A stretch of 13,422 nt of DNA from Gammaproteobacteria bacterium (GCA_003562535.1 PWUP01000284.1:1-13422), one strand, 5' to 3'. Positions 1-7,601 are shown, counted from the first letter of the stretch. Notes: generated by a model not told the origin, from the sequence alone. Translations and numbers: made by a program.

Positions 1-147
1 ATGTCGGCAACCGGCTCCCGCTGGCGCGGCGGTCAAAACCTTCGGCGTTTTACCTTGCGCCTGCATGATCCTGACCTTCCAGAGCAGCGAACTGAGGAAG
101 CATTCGCCGGTGGGTCTTAACGACCTGTTGCCAACGCAGCCCCTTTT

Positions 148-229
148 AAGCCTCCCTGCTAAGGCGGGCTTAGGCTGGTCAACCCCGCTTGCTCTCACAA
201 GCTCCACCCTTCAGGGTGGGGTAGTTGAC
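148..229 (+). mobile_element. Possible right end of an IS200/IS605-type element (remnant)
   Basis: A strong hairpin at 202-221 (stem CTCCACCC/GGGTGGGG with one G-T pair, loop TTCA) is followed directly by GTAGTTGAC. This arrangement resembles the right ends of tnpB-carrying IS200/IS605 elements as I remember them. A weaker imperfect hairpin (AAGCC 148-152 / GGCTT 167-171) lies just upstream. I could not recognise a TnpB C-terminus in any plus-strand frame of positions 1-147, so either the gene ends before the window or only the end survives. The identification rests on the hairpin and flank pattern alone. Confidence 0.35.
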
Positions 230-342
230 GAGCAGCTTACTTCCGACAATGTGACCGTGCACGAATCTTAGCATAGAGCATCCACGCCATAAATGACGGG
301 ATCATACAACCTAGCGGTTCTGACCCCCTCACCCTAGCCCTA

Positions 343-360
343 TCCCCCATAAATGGGGGA
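343..360. repeat. Short palindrome TCCCCCAT / ATGGGGGA
   Basis: Eight-base perfect arms at 343-350 and 353-360 are separated by AA. They sit inside a C-rich stretch beginning at 324 (CCCCCTCACCCTAGCCC) of a type often found as dispersed intergenic repeats in proteobacteria. The neighbouring palindrome starts six bases later, so the two probably form one composite element. Confidence 0.55.
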
Positions 361-365
361 GCCCT

Positions 366-390
366 GTAGGGTGGGTAATGCCCACCCTAC
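366..390. repeat. Perfect 10-bp palindrome GTAGGGTGGG / CCCACCCTAC
   Basis: The arms 366-375 and 381-390 are exact reverse complements around the loop TAATG. The sequence resembles a small dispersed repeat common in intergenic DNA of many proteobacteria. It would fold into a stable hairpin in RNA from either strand and could act as a transcription or mRNA-decay barrier downstream of the kinase operon. Confidence 0.6.
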
Positions 391-406
391 TATCTTACTG
401 GCAGTG

Positions 407-430
407 ACGCAGGAGCGTGGGAACGAGATA
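407..430 (+). repeat. Dispersed repeat, copy 1
   Basis: This 24-base stretch (ACGCAGGAGCGTGGGAACGA plus GATA) matches the reverse complement of 13224-13247 at 23 of 24 positions by hand alignment. The core GTTCCCACGC on the opposite strand is typical of a repeat scattered through some gammaproteobacterial genomes. Both copies are intergenic. Confidence 0.65.
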
Positions 431-511
431 AGGTGGCGCTCAGTGCGACAGCGGAATCAATGTGATCGGTGAAACTGGTCTCCGTGAAGCAAGAAGAGCA
501 AAAAACAGCGG

Positions 512-3500
512 TTAATCATTAGCCATCATCCGCTCCAATGCTTCACGGACTTGGGCAAAGCGGAAAGCGTCTAGGTGAGTGCGTAAAGTGGCCAGCTCAA
601 CGGCTAGATCCGTGTCGGCAAACTGGCTTTGGATCTGGGCAAAGCGCTCTAGGGCATCGAACTTAGATTGAGCCAATAAAGGCAACAGCGTTTGCACCTC
701 AGACTTGAATGCTGCCCAATCCACCGGTTGGGTGGCTGTCGTCGCCTGGGCAGGGGCGCACTCCACCGAGTCTGCACTGGGGATATACTGCGCCAATGTG
801 GCCGTGAGCACTTGGAAGTCCACGGGCTTTGCTAAATAAGCGTCCATGCCCGCATGCAGACACCGCTGGCGATCTTCAGCACACGCATCAGCGGTTAAGG
901 CGATAATCGCGGTTGGCGAGCGGTGATGCGCCTGTTCCCAGGCACGAATCTGCGCGGTGGCGGCATGGCCATCGAGCACCGGCATTTGGACATCCATCAG
1001 AACAGCATCGATTTGATCGGCCTCGGCGATAAACCGTTCGACCCCAAGCTGGCCATTGGCCGCTATCCACACGTTAAGTCCAAGAATATTCAATTGGTTT
1101 TCAATGATTTTCTGGTTGATGATATGATCTTCCACCAGCAAAATTTGGGCACCTTGGCGTGGCCGTTGCGCGGTTGGGGGAGCGCCGGATAGCGTCGTAT
1201 GACTCGGGGCGCTGGCGGCGAGGCGTGGTAAAAGCACACGAAACCAAAAACGCGAACCCTTGCCGGGTGTGCTGTCCACGCCGACCTCCCCGTCCATTGC
1301 CTCGGCTAAACTGCGCACAATCGACAGACCTAATCCTGTACCGCCAAACCGCCGGGTGCTGGAGTCATCCACTTGACTAAACGGTTTAAACAGCAAGGAT
1401 AAGTGTTCGGGTTGAATGCCAATGCCCGTATCGCTGACTGCATATTCTAAGCAGTCTTTATCCCGTTTAGAGTCCACGACGTGTGCCGTGATACGCACAG
1501 CCCCGTGCTGAGTGAACTTGAGTGCATTGTTAACCAGATTATTTAACATTTGCTGCAAACGCTGAGGATCGCCCTGATAGTGGGCATCCGCAGGCCCGGC
1601 CCAATGGCTGCTGAGTTGCACCCCTTGCTCTCGGGCGGTCTGGGCAAACAGCGTTTGAGTGTTATGCAGGATTGTGGCCGGTACTACGCTGCCGACTTCC
1701 AAGCTTAATTGACCGGCTTCGATCTTGGAAAAATCAAGAATATCATTAAGCAAACGCAGCAACGTCTGGCCGGAATGCAGGATAGTGCGAGCATAGTCTT
1801 GGGTTTGTGCGGCACTTGGCGGGTCAGACAGCAGCAACTGTGCCATGCCGAGTACGCCATTCATCGGGGTGCGCAGTTCATGACTCATCATCGCTAGAAA
1901 ACGACTTTTGGCATTATTGGCTGCTTCGGCGGCTTGTTTGGCCGCAATCAGCTCGGCCTCGGCGTGTTTGCGTTCGGTGATATCCGTCTGTACGCCGAAA
2001 TGACCGATAAAACGTCCTTGGTCATCATACAGACAAATATAATCGCCTTCGATGATGATCGGCGTACCGTCCAAACGACGTTCTTGGGTTTCTAAATGCC
2101 AGCGCCCTTGATCCAGTAAAACCCGCCAAATCGCCCGACCATGATCCAGATCATGAGCGAACAGATCGGTAGGAGTGAGGCCAATAAAATCCGCTTCACG
2201 GGCACCATACTGCTCCAGCAGTGCCGAGTTGACCCGCGTCATGCGCTGATGGGTCATGATGTAGTCCAACGCGGCGGATTTATCGACCGTATCATTCCAC
2301 CCGATGGGTTCATCCATCATCATGAAGAAAAATCCGCTGAGCGATTGCGAGAAAAACAGGTTCAGTTGCTCTTCGCTCTGGCGCAACTTTGCCTGTTGGG
2401 CACGAATATCCGCATCGGTGCGGCGTAACAACACAAACATCAGCGCGAGAATGGCTGCCAATAGAGTCACCCCACCCGCGCCGGCTAAAGTGATCTGGCG
2501 GTGCTGGGCGGCTTTGAGTGCGGTGATGTCATGGAACAGCAGCAGACTGCCCACCGAGTAGCCCGCCGCAACCTGGATGGGCTGGCGCAGCACCTGCCAG
2601 TCCGTGTCAGCGAAACGCAGAGTCATGGCCGTGTGCTCTAGTGCGTCTGACTCAGCGCCTAGCAAGTCGGTTGTTTGTGGCGGTAGGGGTATAGAGGCAT
2701 AGATCAGGGCATGATTAGCGAACCGCTCCCAGTCGGCTTCGCGGCCTAGTCTCGCCATACCCGCTTGCCAACGATTGCGATCGAGTCGGGTTTTGTCAAT
2801 CGCGACGACGAGTTCAATCCCAGTGTTGACAATGACCTCGAAGATATCTTCGATTTCCTTACCGAGTTCCAAGTAACCGATCAGTGTGTCGTCATCAAAC
2901 AATGGCTGTACTACGCGCAGAGTAAAGGTGCCTAACACACCCAGTTCAATGCCCGAGGCGATTGCGCCGTTCCGCTCGGCCTCCAGTGCGGTAAAGTGCT
3001 CAAAGCGTTCAACAGACTGGTTCGAGCCGCAGGCCGACAGCAGCGTTACCCGCTGCGGATCAGTGATATAAAAGTGGGTGACACCGTAACGGGCATTGAG
3101 CGCCTCATACAGCGGATCCAATAACTCGGATAATCGTTGGCAATCTCCGGCTTGAAGTGCTGAGATCAAATCAGGATGGTGCTGCAAGGGCAGATGCAGT
3201 GCCGCCAGCGCTTGTGTCTGCTGCGTAAGTAACTGCTGGAGATCGTCTACTGCCTGGTGTTTAACGTAGAGAGCATTGGCACGCAGTTGTTGGGTTTGTA
3301 TGACGATAAATACCGTGTAAACACCACCGAGGAGTGCTATCAACAAAATCATCACCGGCGGCAGCACATGGCGCACCACCGGCTTGGGTTGCATGGCAAT
3401 ACGTCCCGTAGCAAACACGACAGTCAGTACACCGATGAGCAATAACAGTAATAGGGTCACGGGCAGGGCAGCGCGTGCGGTCACCATCCAGCACCAGTCG

Positions 3501-4072
3501 TGGGCATCGATGTCGATACCCAGCACAGCGATCACTTGCCCCGTTTGGGGATCGGTCAGTGGCACCAGTGCGGTTAACCAGGTTCCCCAGCGATCGGTCT
3601 CCGGCCCCTCAGTGATCGGGAGTGCAGTAGCAAACGCCTGCAAAACTCTTGCTGACGCTTCGGTATATTGTTGTCCAGGCGGGGATTCATCTTCAGAACC
3701 TGCGGGTTCACTGTCCACATAGAAAAACACCGAACCCTCGGCTGTGCGCCCCATGAGATAAATAAAGCGGTAAGCCGAATTCGCGCTACGAATTTCGCTG
3801 AGTTGTTGTTTAAGCCACTGATATTCCGAGGTGTCCAGATCCGCTATGCTGCCCGTCAGCGCTTGGATTTGTTGACTGTCTACGGCGCTGGCGACTAAGT
3901 GGGCTTGTTTGAGCAGATCTTGGCGCAAACCGCGATCACTGTGCAGGGTAAGTCCTGTAATGCACAGCGCACCGATCACCACCAGACTCACCGTCACTAA
4001 TAGCCGCCACTGCAACGGGCGGCGCCAATACGCCCATAGGTGATGCCAGCGGTTTGTGCGCTCAGCCATCAC
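512..4072 (-). CDS. Membrane hybrid histidine kinase with two sensor regions, PAS and REC
   Basis: A 1186-residue hybrid sensor kinase. Four hydrophobic segments are visible at about 24-42, 202-222, 237-259 and 527-549. The first extracytoplasmic region (43-201) is Cache/PAS-like and contains VFFYVDSEP. The second (260-526) resembles a dCache_3 double sensor, with GIELGVLGTFTLR and GYLELGKEI. A PAS domain follows (566-705), then HisKA with phosphoacceptor His731 (MSHELRTP), an HATPase with N-box NNALKFT, DTGIGI (881-886) and GTGLGLSIV, and a receiver with Asp1027, Thr1060 and Lys1082. A helical tail (1118-1186) is shared with the upstream kinase and shows no HPt histidine. The start is either GTG at 4072 or ATG at 4069; the ATG overlaps the upstream TGA as TGATG, which implies translational coupling. 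The ligand and output partner are unknown. Confidence 0.93.
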   Translation of the reverse strand: MMAERTNRWHHLWAYWRRPLQWRLLVTVSLVVIGALCITGLTLHSDRGLRQDLLKQAHLVASAVDSQQIQALTGSIADLDTSEYQWLKQQLSEIRSANSAYRFIYLMGRTAEGSVFFYVDSEPAGSEDESPPGQQYTEASARVLQAFATALPITEGPETDRWGTWLTALVPLTDPQTGQVIAVLGIDIDAHDWCWMVTARAALPVTLLLLLLIGVLTVVFATGRIAMQPKPVVRHVLPPVMILLIALLGGVYTVFIVIQTQQLRANALYVKHQAVDDLQQLLTQQTQALAALHLPLQHHPDLISALQAGDCQRLSELLDPLYEALNARYGVTHFYITDPQRVTLLSACGSNQSVERFEHFTALEAERNGAIASGIELGVLGTFTLRVVQPLFDDDTLIGYLELGKEIEDIFEVIVNTGIELVVAIDKTRLDRNRWQAGMARLGREADWERFANHALIYASIPLPPQTTDLLGAESDALEHTAMTLRFADTDWQVLRQPIQVAAGYSVGSLLLFHDITALKAAQHRQITLAGAGGVTLLAAILALMFVLLRRTDADIRAQQAKLRQSEEQLNLFFSQSLSGFFFMMMDEPIGWNDTVDKSAALDYIMTHQRMTRVNSALLEQYGAREADFIGLTPTDLFAHDLDHGRAIWRVLLDQGRWHLETQERRLDGTPIIIEGDYICLYDDQGRFIGHFGVQTDITERKHAEAELIAAKQAAEAANNAKSRFLAMMSHELRTPMNGVLGMAQLLLSDPPSAAQTQDYARTILHSGQTLLRLLNDILDFSKIEAGQLSLEVGSVVPATILHNTQTLFAQTAREQGVQLSSHWAGPADAHYQGDPQRLQQMLNNLVNNALKFTQHGAVRITAHVVDSKRDKDCLEYAVSDTGIGIQPEHLSLLFKPFSQVDDSSTRRFGGTGLGLSIVRSLAEAMDGEVGVDSTPGKGSRFWFRVLLPRLAASAPSHTTLSGAPPTAQRPRQGAQILLVEDHIINQKIIENQLNILGLNVWIAANGQLGVERFIAEADQIDAVLMDVQMPVLDGHAATAQIRAWEQAHHRSPTAIIALTADACAEDRQRCLHAGMDAYLAKPVDFQVLTATLAQYIPSADSVECAPAQATTATQPVDWAAFKSEVQTLLPLLAQSKFDALERFAQIQSQFADTDLAVELATLRTHLDAFRFAQVREALERMMAND

Positions 4073-6159
4073 TCTGGATCAACCGCATCGGGTGGTTGGC
4101 TTGCCATCTGGTGCAGCCCTTCCGCAACGGCAGTAAAGCGGAACGCTTGAATCTGCGGGCGCAAAGCGGCTAGTGGTTCCGCCAACGGCGTCGCGGCAAA
4201 GCGCGTTTCCAATGCCGTAAAGCACTCCAAGGCGTCAAATTTGGACTGCGCCAATAACGGCAGCAGCGCCTGAACCTGAGCCTGAAACTCAGCCCAGTCT
4301 GCCGCACGCATCGGGGCGATCGTGGGGGGCGTTGCTGGATCTGTGGACGTATGGGGTAAATACTGCGCTAGGGTGCTCGTCAGGTGTTCTAAGTCTACCG
4401 GCTTGGTGAGGTAGGCGTTCATCCCTGAGTTCAAACACCGCTCACGATCTGCAGAAAAAGCACTGGCAGTCAAGGCAATAATCGGGACTGGCTCACGGTG
4501 TTGCGCCTGTTCCCACTCACGAATCTGTGCTGTGGCACCGTAGCCATCGAGCACCGGCATGTGTACGTCCATCAAAATGGCATCGATCTGCTCGGCTTCG
4601 GCCATAAAGCGCTCCACACCAAGCTGACCGTTCATAGCGGTAACTACACTCACCCCGCGATCATGGAGCAGTGTGGTCATGACGGCTTGATTCATCTCAT
4701 GATCATCGACCAGCAGCACCCGTCCTGTTAAGCGGGATACGCAAGTCACCGCAGCAGTCGAAGCGGTTCCAAGCGCTGGCACGCTGGCGCGGCCACTGTC
4801 GGTTTTATTGCGCTTTAGAGGGACGCGAAACCAAAAACGGGATCCGTGGCCGAAGGTGCTGTCCACGCCAACCTCACCGCCCATAGCTTGGGCTAAATTG
4901 CGCACAATCGATAACCCCAAACCGGTACCGCTAAACCGGCGGGTCGAGGAATCGTCCACCTGTGTGAACGGTTGAAACAGCAAGGCTTGGTGTTCGGAGC
5001 TAATACCCATTCCGGTATCGGTAACGGCAAATTCCAATAGATCGTGCTGCTCTTGTGACTCCACGACACGCGCTTGAAGTTGTATGCCACCCTCGGTGGT
5101 GAATTTCAGGGCATTGCTCATCAAATTGTTAAGCATTTGCTTGAGCCGATGCGCATCCCCGCGATAACCGGAAGGATGAAAAGGTGCAGTGTCAACGGTC
5201 AGTTGCAAGCGCTTATCTTGGGCTGGACTGCTAAACAGGGCATGGGTCTCATGGAGGAGGGCGGCCAGATCGACTCGGCCAGACTCTAAGGTTAATTTGC
5301 CGGCTTCGATTTTTGATAAATCCAGAATATCGTTGAGCAATGTCAATAAAGTCTGCCCAGACTGCAAAATAGTCCGCGCACAGTCTTGGGTTTGAGCGGG
5401 GCTGTGAGTGCCAGAAAGCAACAGTTGCGCCATGCCGAGAATGCCATTCATCGGAGTGCGCAGTTCATGGCTCATGGTGGCCAAAAACCGACTTTTCGCC
5501 ACATTGGCGGCCTCAGCAGCGAGTTTGGCCTGTAATAATTCGGCTTCAGTCTGCTGGTGTGCGTTCAGCAGATCGTTTAAATGTTGCTCGCGCTCGGCAA
5601 GACGGTGTTCTACCGATCGGTCGATTAACAACACCACCGCTTGATCACAGTCTCCCCAATCTTCATGCAAACGGTAGCCGTACAAGCCAAACGGTGTCAG
5701 CGAGCCCTTAGCGTTGCGCAGGGTGACTTGCATGCCTTGGGGCGGTTTAACCGCTGGGCTGTGCAGTGCGGTGAGTATTTCAGCCAAACGCTGATCTTGG
5801 GCATTGCTTAACAGGCGAAACAGCGAATAAGGGCGATACTGAGCGGAAGGGGATAGATCAAGCTGTTCATAGGCGGCAACATTGGCTTCTTGGATCACGC
5901 CTTGACTATCCACCACTAAGGCCGGTAAAGGCAACTGGTTAAACAAGGTGGCATAGTAACGATGAGCATGATCGGCCTGAGCACGGCTGTGCATCAGCTC
6001 TTGATTTTGCAATTCCAATTCGGCTTGGTAAATATGCAGCTCTTCCATCAAGCGGTTGAAATCCCCTTGGACAGCGCTAGGGAGTTCAGGCAGTTGCGTC
6101 TCGCCACGCTGTAATGCGCTTTCAGCACGGCGGCGTAATTCTTCTAATCGATCAGTCAT
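4069..6159 (-). CDS. Soluble PAS hybrid histidine kinase with REC
   Basis: A 696-residue cytoplasmic hybrid kinase with no membrane segment. An N-terminal helical region (1-66) leads into a PAS domain (about 67-185) and a coiled linker (185-222). HisKA carries His231 (MSHELRTP). The HATPase has N-box SNALKFT, DTGMGI (381-386) and SGTGLGLSIV, with Ser in place of the usual first Gly. The receiver has Asp485/Asp486, phosphoacceptor Asp531 (LMDVHMP), Thr564 and Lys586. A C-terminal tail (620-685) is shared with the downstream kinase. Its kinase core, receiver and tail are clearly paralogous to those of the downstream gene. It is the first gene of the two-gene unit and its stop overlaps the next ATG by one base. 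No good Shine-Dalgarno precedes the ATG. TATAGT (minus strand, 6197-6202) could be a -10 box but lacks a matching -35. Confidence 0.93.
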   Translation of the reverse strand: MTDRLEELRRRAESALQRGETQLPELPSAVQGDFNRLMEELHIYQAELELQNQELMHSRAQADHAHRYYATLFNQLPLPALVVDSQGVIQEANVAAYEQLDLSPSAQYRPYSLFRLLSNAQDQRLAEILTALHSPAVKPPQGMQVTLRNAKGSLTPFGLYGYRLHEDWGDCDQAVVLLIDRSVEHRLAEREQHLNDLLNAHQQTEAELLQAKLAAEAANVAKSRFLATMSHELRTPMNGILGMAQLLLSGTHSPAQTQDCARTILQSGQTLLTLLNDILDLSKIEAGKLTLESGRVDLAALLHETHALFSSPAQDKRLQLTVDTAPFHPSGYRGDAHRLKQMLNNLMSNALKFTTEGGIQLQARVVESQEQHDLLEFAVTDTGMGISSEHQALLFQPFTQVDDSSTRRFSGTGLGLSIVRNLAQAMGGEVGVDSTFGHGSRFWFRVPLKRNKTDSGRASVPALGTASTAAVTCVSRLTGRVLLVDDHEMNQAVMTTLLHDRGVSVVTAMNGQLGVERFMAEAEQIDAILMDVHMPVLDGYGATAQIREWEQAQHREPVPIIALTASAFSADRERCLNSGMNAYLTKPVDLEHLTSTLAQYLPHTSTDPATPPTIAPMRAADWAEFQAQVQALLPLLAQSKFDALECFTALETRFAATPLAEPLAALRPQIQAFRFTAVAEGLHQMASQPPDAVDPE

Positions 6160-6348
6160 GGCAACTGTTGGGGTAAATTTTATTTGTGTCGAGCATACTA
6201 TACAGTAACATATCGAATGGGTTTAGAGGCAAGTTGACGCTATACCACTGTACGGTGTGCATTCTGCGTCTATTATCTGCAATCACTAGAGATTCATGTT
6301 GGCCTGCGCCTAGCGAATTATGGTAGTCCTAAATATGGTAGTGACACG

Positions 6349-6477
6349 TTATTCAGCGGCGACAGACAAGGTTTGATTGTAATGGTGAACGAAATACCAA
6401 ATCGCGCCAATGTGGTTTTCGAGCGTCTTTGAAAACGACAGGGCTTTTCTGACTAAACGAGACACTCGTTCGTACCA
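6349..6477 (-). pseudogene. IS1-family transposase, C-terminal remnant
   Basis: Reading the minus strand from about 6477 to a TAA at 6349-6351 gives 42 residues: W, then YERVSRLVRKALSFSK, TLENHIGAIWYFVHHYN and QTLSVAAE. The RLVRK-x-FSK stretch and the closing aromatic tail match the C-terminus of IS1-type DDE transposases as I know the family. The frame meets TAG at 6487-6489 upstream and the rest of the enzyme is missing, so this is a dead fragment. Directly after the stop, the reverse complement of GGTAGTGACACG (6337-6348) may be the terminal inverted repeat. No intact partner end was found. Confidence 0.75.
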
Positions 6478-6511
6478 TAGAGGGATAGTTTTCTATGGTT
6501 TTAGGAACGGT

Positions 6512-6565
6512 TCACCTCGTAGAACTGATTGGGTTAGACTCAATCTGCTGTTTAATATGTTCCAT
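6512..6565 (-). pseudogene. Possible 5' fragment of a monothiol glutaredoxin gene
   Basis: From an ATG at 6563-6565 the minus strand reads MEHIKQQIESNPISSTR and then TGA at 6512-6514. The first 13 residues resemble the N-terminus of Grx4-type monothiol glutaredoxins, where I-x-x-I-K/Q-x-Q-I-x-x-N-P-I precedes the LYMKG strand. Similarity stops at NPI, and the conserved CGFS region is absent. It lies just upstream of the IS1 remnant on the same strand, so IS1 insertion followed by deletion could explain the break. The match is short and may be chance. Confidence 0.3.
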
Positions 6566-6719
6566 ATAGCCGTTCGCCTTGATTACCGGACTCCTGTTGA
6601 ACCCGTGTAGGTCGTGCCCCGGACGTGCCCGACGACCCGCCTATGATGTCGGGCAACGCTGCGCTTTTGCCCGACCTACCGCTCGCTGTTGTCCGGTAAT
6701 CCGCTTGAATGGCTATAAT
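6563..6719. repeat. 157-bp nested palindrome (MITE/REP-like)
   Basis: Outer arms 6563-6590 and 6692-6719 are reverse complements at 20 of 28 ungapped positions, with a perfect inner block GATTACCGGA / TCCGGTAATC. Inside, GTAGGTCG (6607-6614) pairs with CGACCTAC (6672-6679), and GTCGGGCAA (6648-6656) pairs with TTGCCCGAC (6667-6675). GGTCGT (6610-6615) can instead pair with ACGACC (6632-6637). The inner part resembles a REP-type element; the outer arms may belong to an older element or a MITE into which it inserted. Confidence 0.6.
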
Positions 6720-6742
6720 GTCCATGTTTGACCCGATCCCTT

Positions 6743-6778
6743 AAAAAAGTTGACTGGTTCGACTAGGATAAACCAGTC
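6743..6778 (-). terminator. Terminator-like hairpin, minus direction
   Basis: On the minus strand GACTGGTT (complement of 6771-6778) and AACCAGTC (complement of 6752-6759) form an 8-bp stem with an 11-base loop. After two further A residues and a C comes a run of six T residues (6743-6748). No minus-strand gene lies upstream of it, since bpt reads the other way. It may be a relic, or may block antisense transcription out of bpt. Confidence 0.3.
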
Positions 6779-6850
6779 TAGCGTGTTACGGCGAGCCTGC
6801 AAACTGGGTAAGCTGGCACCTGAAGTGCTCGGCTGTGCAGATGTGTGCGC

Positions 6851-6859
6851 TGCTACACT
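6851..6859 (+). promoter_or_regulatory. Possible extended -10 promoter for bpt
   Basis: TGCTACACT fits an extended -10 (TG-n-TACACT) placed 25 bases before the bpt ATG, which would give a leader of roughly 20 bases. No convincing -35 hexamer sits 16-18 bases upstream. Confidence 0.3.
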
Positions 6860-6884
6860 GAAACCAAACCCTTACTGAAACTTT

Positions 6885-7583
6885 ATGACCCCTTTGCCAC
6901 TGTATTTAACCACAGACTATCCTTGCAGTTATCTGCCTAAACGTCAGGCGCGCAACTTGGTTGCCGACCCGCAGCAGATCAACCAAAACCAATACCAATC
7001 CCTATTATTACAGGGGTTTCGGCGCAGCGGCGAGCATGTGTATCGTCCGCATTGTCATCACTGTCAAGCCTGTCAATCGCTACGAGTCCACAGCCGTAAT
7101 TTCCGTCCCTCACGCGCCCAACGTCGCGTTGAGCAGCGTAACCGTGATCTGCAATTACACTGGCGTCCTATGGCTCAGGACAGCGAGCATTTCGACCTGT
7201 TTCAGCGGTATACTCACTACCGGCACCCACAGGGGGGTATGGATGCCATCAGTGCGGACGATTTTTTTGCTTTTACTACCAGCAGATGGTGCCACAGTAG
7301 ATTATGGGAACTGCGTGATGGCAGTAACCGTCTAGTATGCGGCGCGGTGATTGATCATTTAAACGATGGGTTTTCGGCGGTTTACTCTTATTTTGAACCT
7401 TTAGCATCACAACGCAGTCTGGGAACCTTAATCATTTTCCACCAGCTATGGCAGGCTAAACGTCAGGAGCTGCCGTGGGTGTATTTAGGCTATTACATTG
7501 AAGACTGTCGCAAAATGGCGTACAAGGCTCGATTTAAGCCCCATCAGCGGTTTATAGCCGGTCAATGGCAGGAGCAAAATTGA
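6885..7583 (+). CDS. bpt: Aspartate/glutamate leucyltransferase (Bpt)
   Basis: Bpt transfers leucine from Leu-tRNA to the N-terminal Asp or Glu of a protein, making it a substrate for the ClpS-ClpAP N-degron pathway. The 232 residues are close to the usual family length. Diagnostic features are CSYLP near the N-terminus (Cys14), the cluster YRPHCHHCQACQSLR with Cys57, Cys60 and Cys63, an arginine-rich stretch (71-86), and the C-terminal GYYIEDCRKMAYKARFKP (202-219). The ATG at 6885 is supported by the immediately following N-terminal motif; no strong Shine-Dalgarno is visible. It is followed after 59 bases by infA on the same strand, and the partner genes clpA and clpS lie just beyond. Confidence 0.95.
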   Translation: MTPLPLYLTTDYPCSYLPKRQARNLVADPQQINQNQYQSLLLQGFRRSGEHVYRPHCHHCQACQSLRVHSRNFRPSRAQRRVEQRNRDLQLHWRPMAQDSEHFDLFQRYTHYRHPQGGMDAISADDFFAFTTSRWCHSRLWELRDGSNRLVCGAVIDHLNDGFSAVYSYFEPLASQRSLGTLIIFHQLWQAKRQELPWVYLGYYIEDCRKMAYKARFKPHQRFIAGQWQEQN

Positions 7584-7601
7584 CTTGTACCTTGCGGCGT
7601 T

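Larger units (their letters stand above)
1..511. other. Gene-free left flank with repeats
   Basis: No reading frame here resembles a known protein. The stretch holds the IS200/IS605-like end, two palindromes at 343-390 and a dispersed repeat copy at 407-430. The rest, including the 80 bases downstream of the membrane kinase gene, shows nothing I can name. I see no clear intrinsic terminator for that kinase operon, although the 366-390 palindrome could stop transcription. Confidence 0.6.
6160..6884. other. Intergenic region between kinase operon and bpt
   Basis: These 725 bases separate two divergent units and contain no intact gene. They hold, in order, an IS1-family transposase 3' remnant, a possible glutaredoxin 5' remnant, a large nested palindrome and a hairpin, each listed separately. 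The 190 bases nearest the soluble kinase presumably carry its promoter. A direct repeat TATGGTAGT lies at 6319-6327 and 6334-6342, next to the IS1 remnant. In relatives as I recall them, the aat gene often sits just before bpt; I see no trace of it here. Confidence 0.6.

Noticed and set aside
1..120. 39-codon plus-strand frame starting at the first base (MSATGSRWRGG...)
   Set aside because: It could be a fragment of an upstream gene, but no family is recognisable and the other two plus-strand frames are equally uninformative.
65..271. 68-codon plus-strand open frame
   Set aside because: It runs through the hairpin and IS-like end, has no recognisable similarity and no ribosome site.
6410..6610. 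66-codon plus-strand open frame
   Set aside because: It is antisense to the IS1 and glutaredoxin-like remnants and resembles nothing known.
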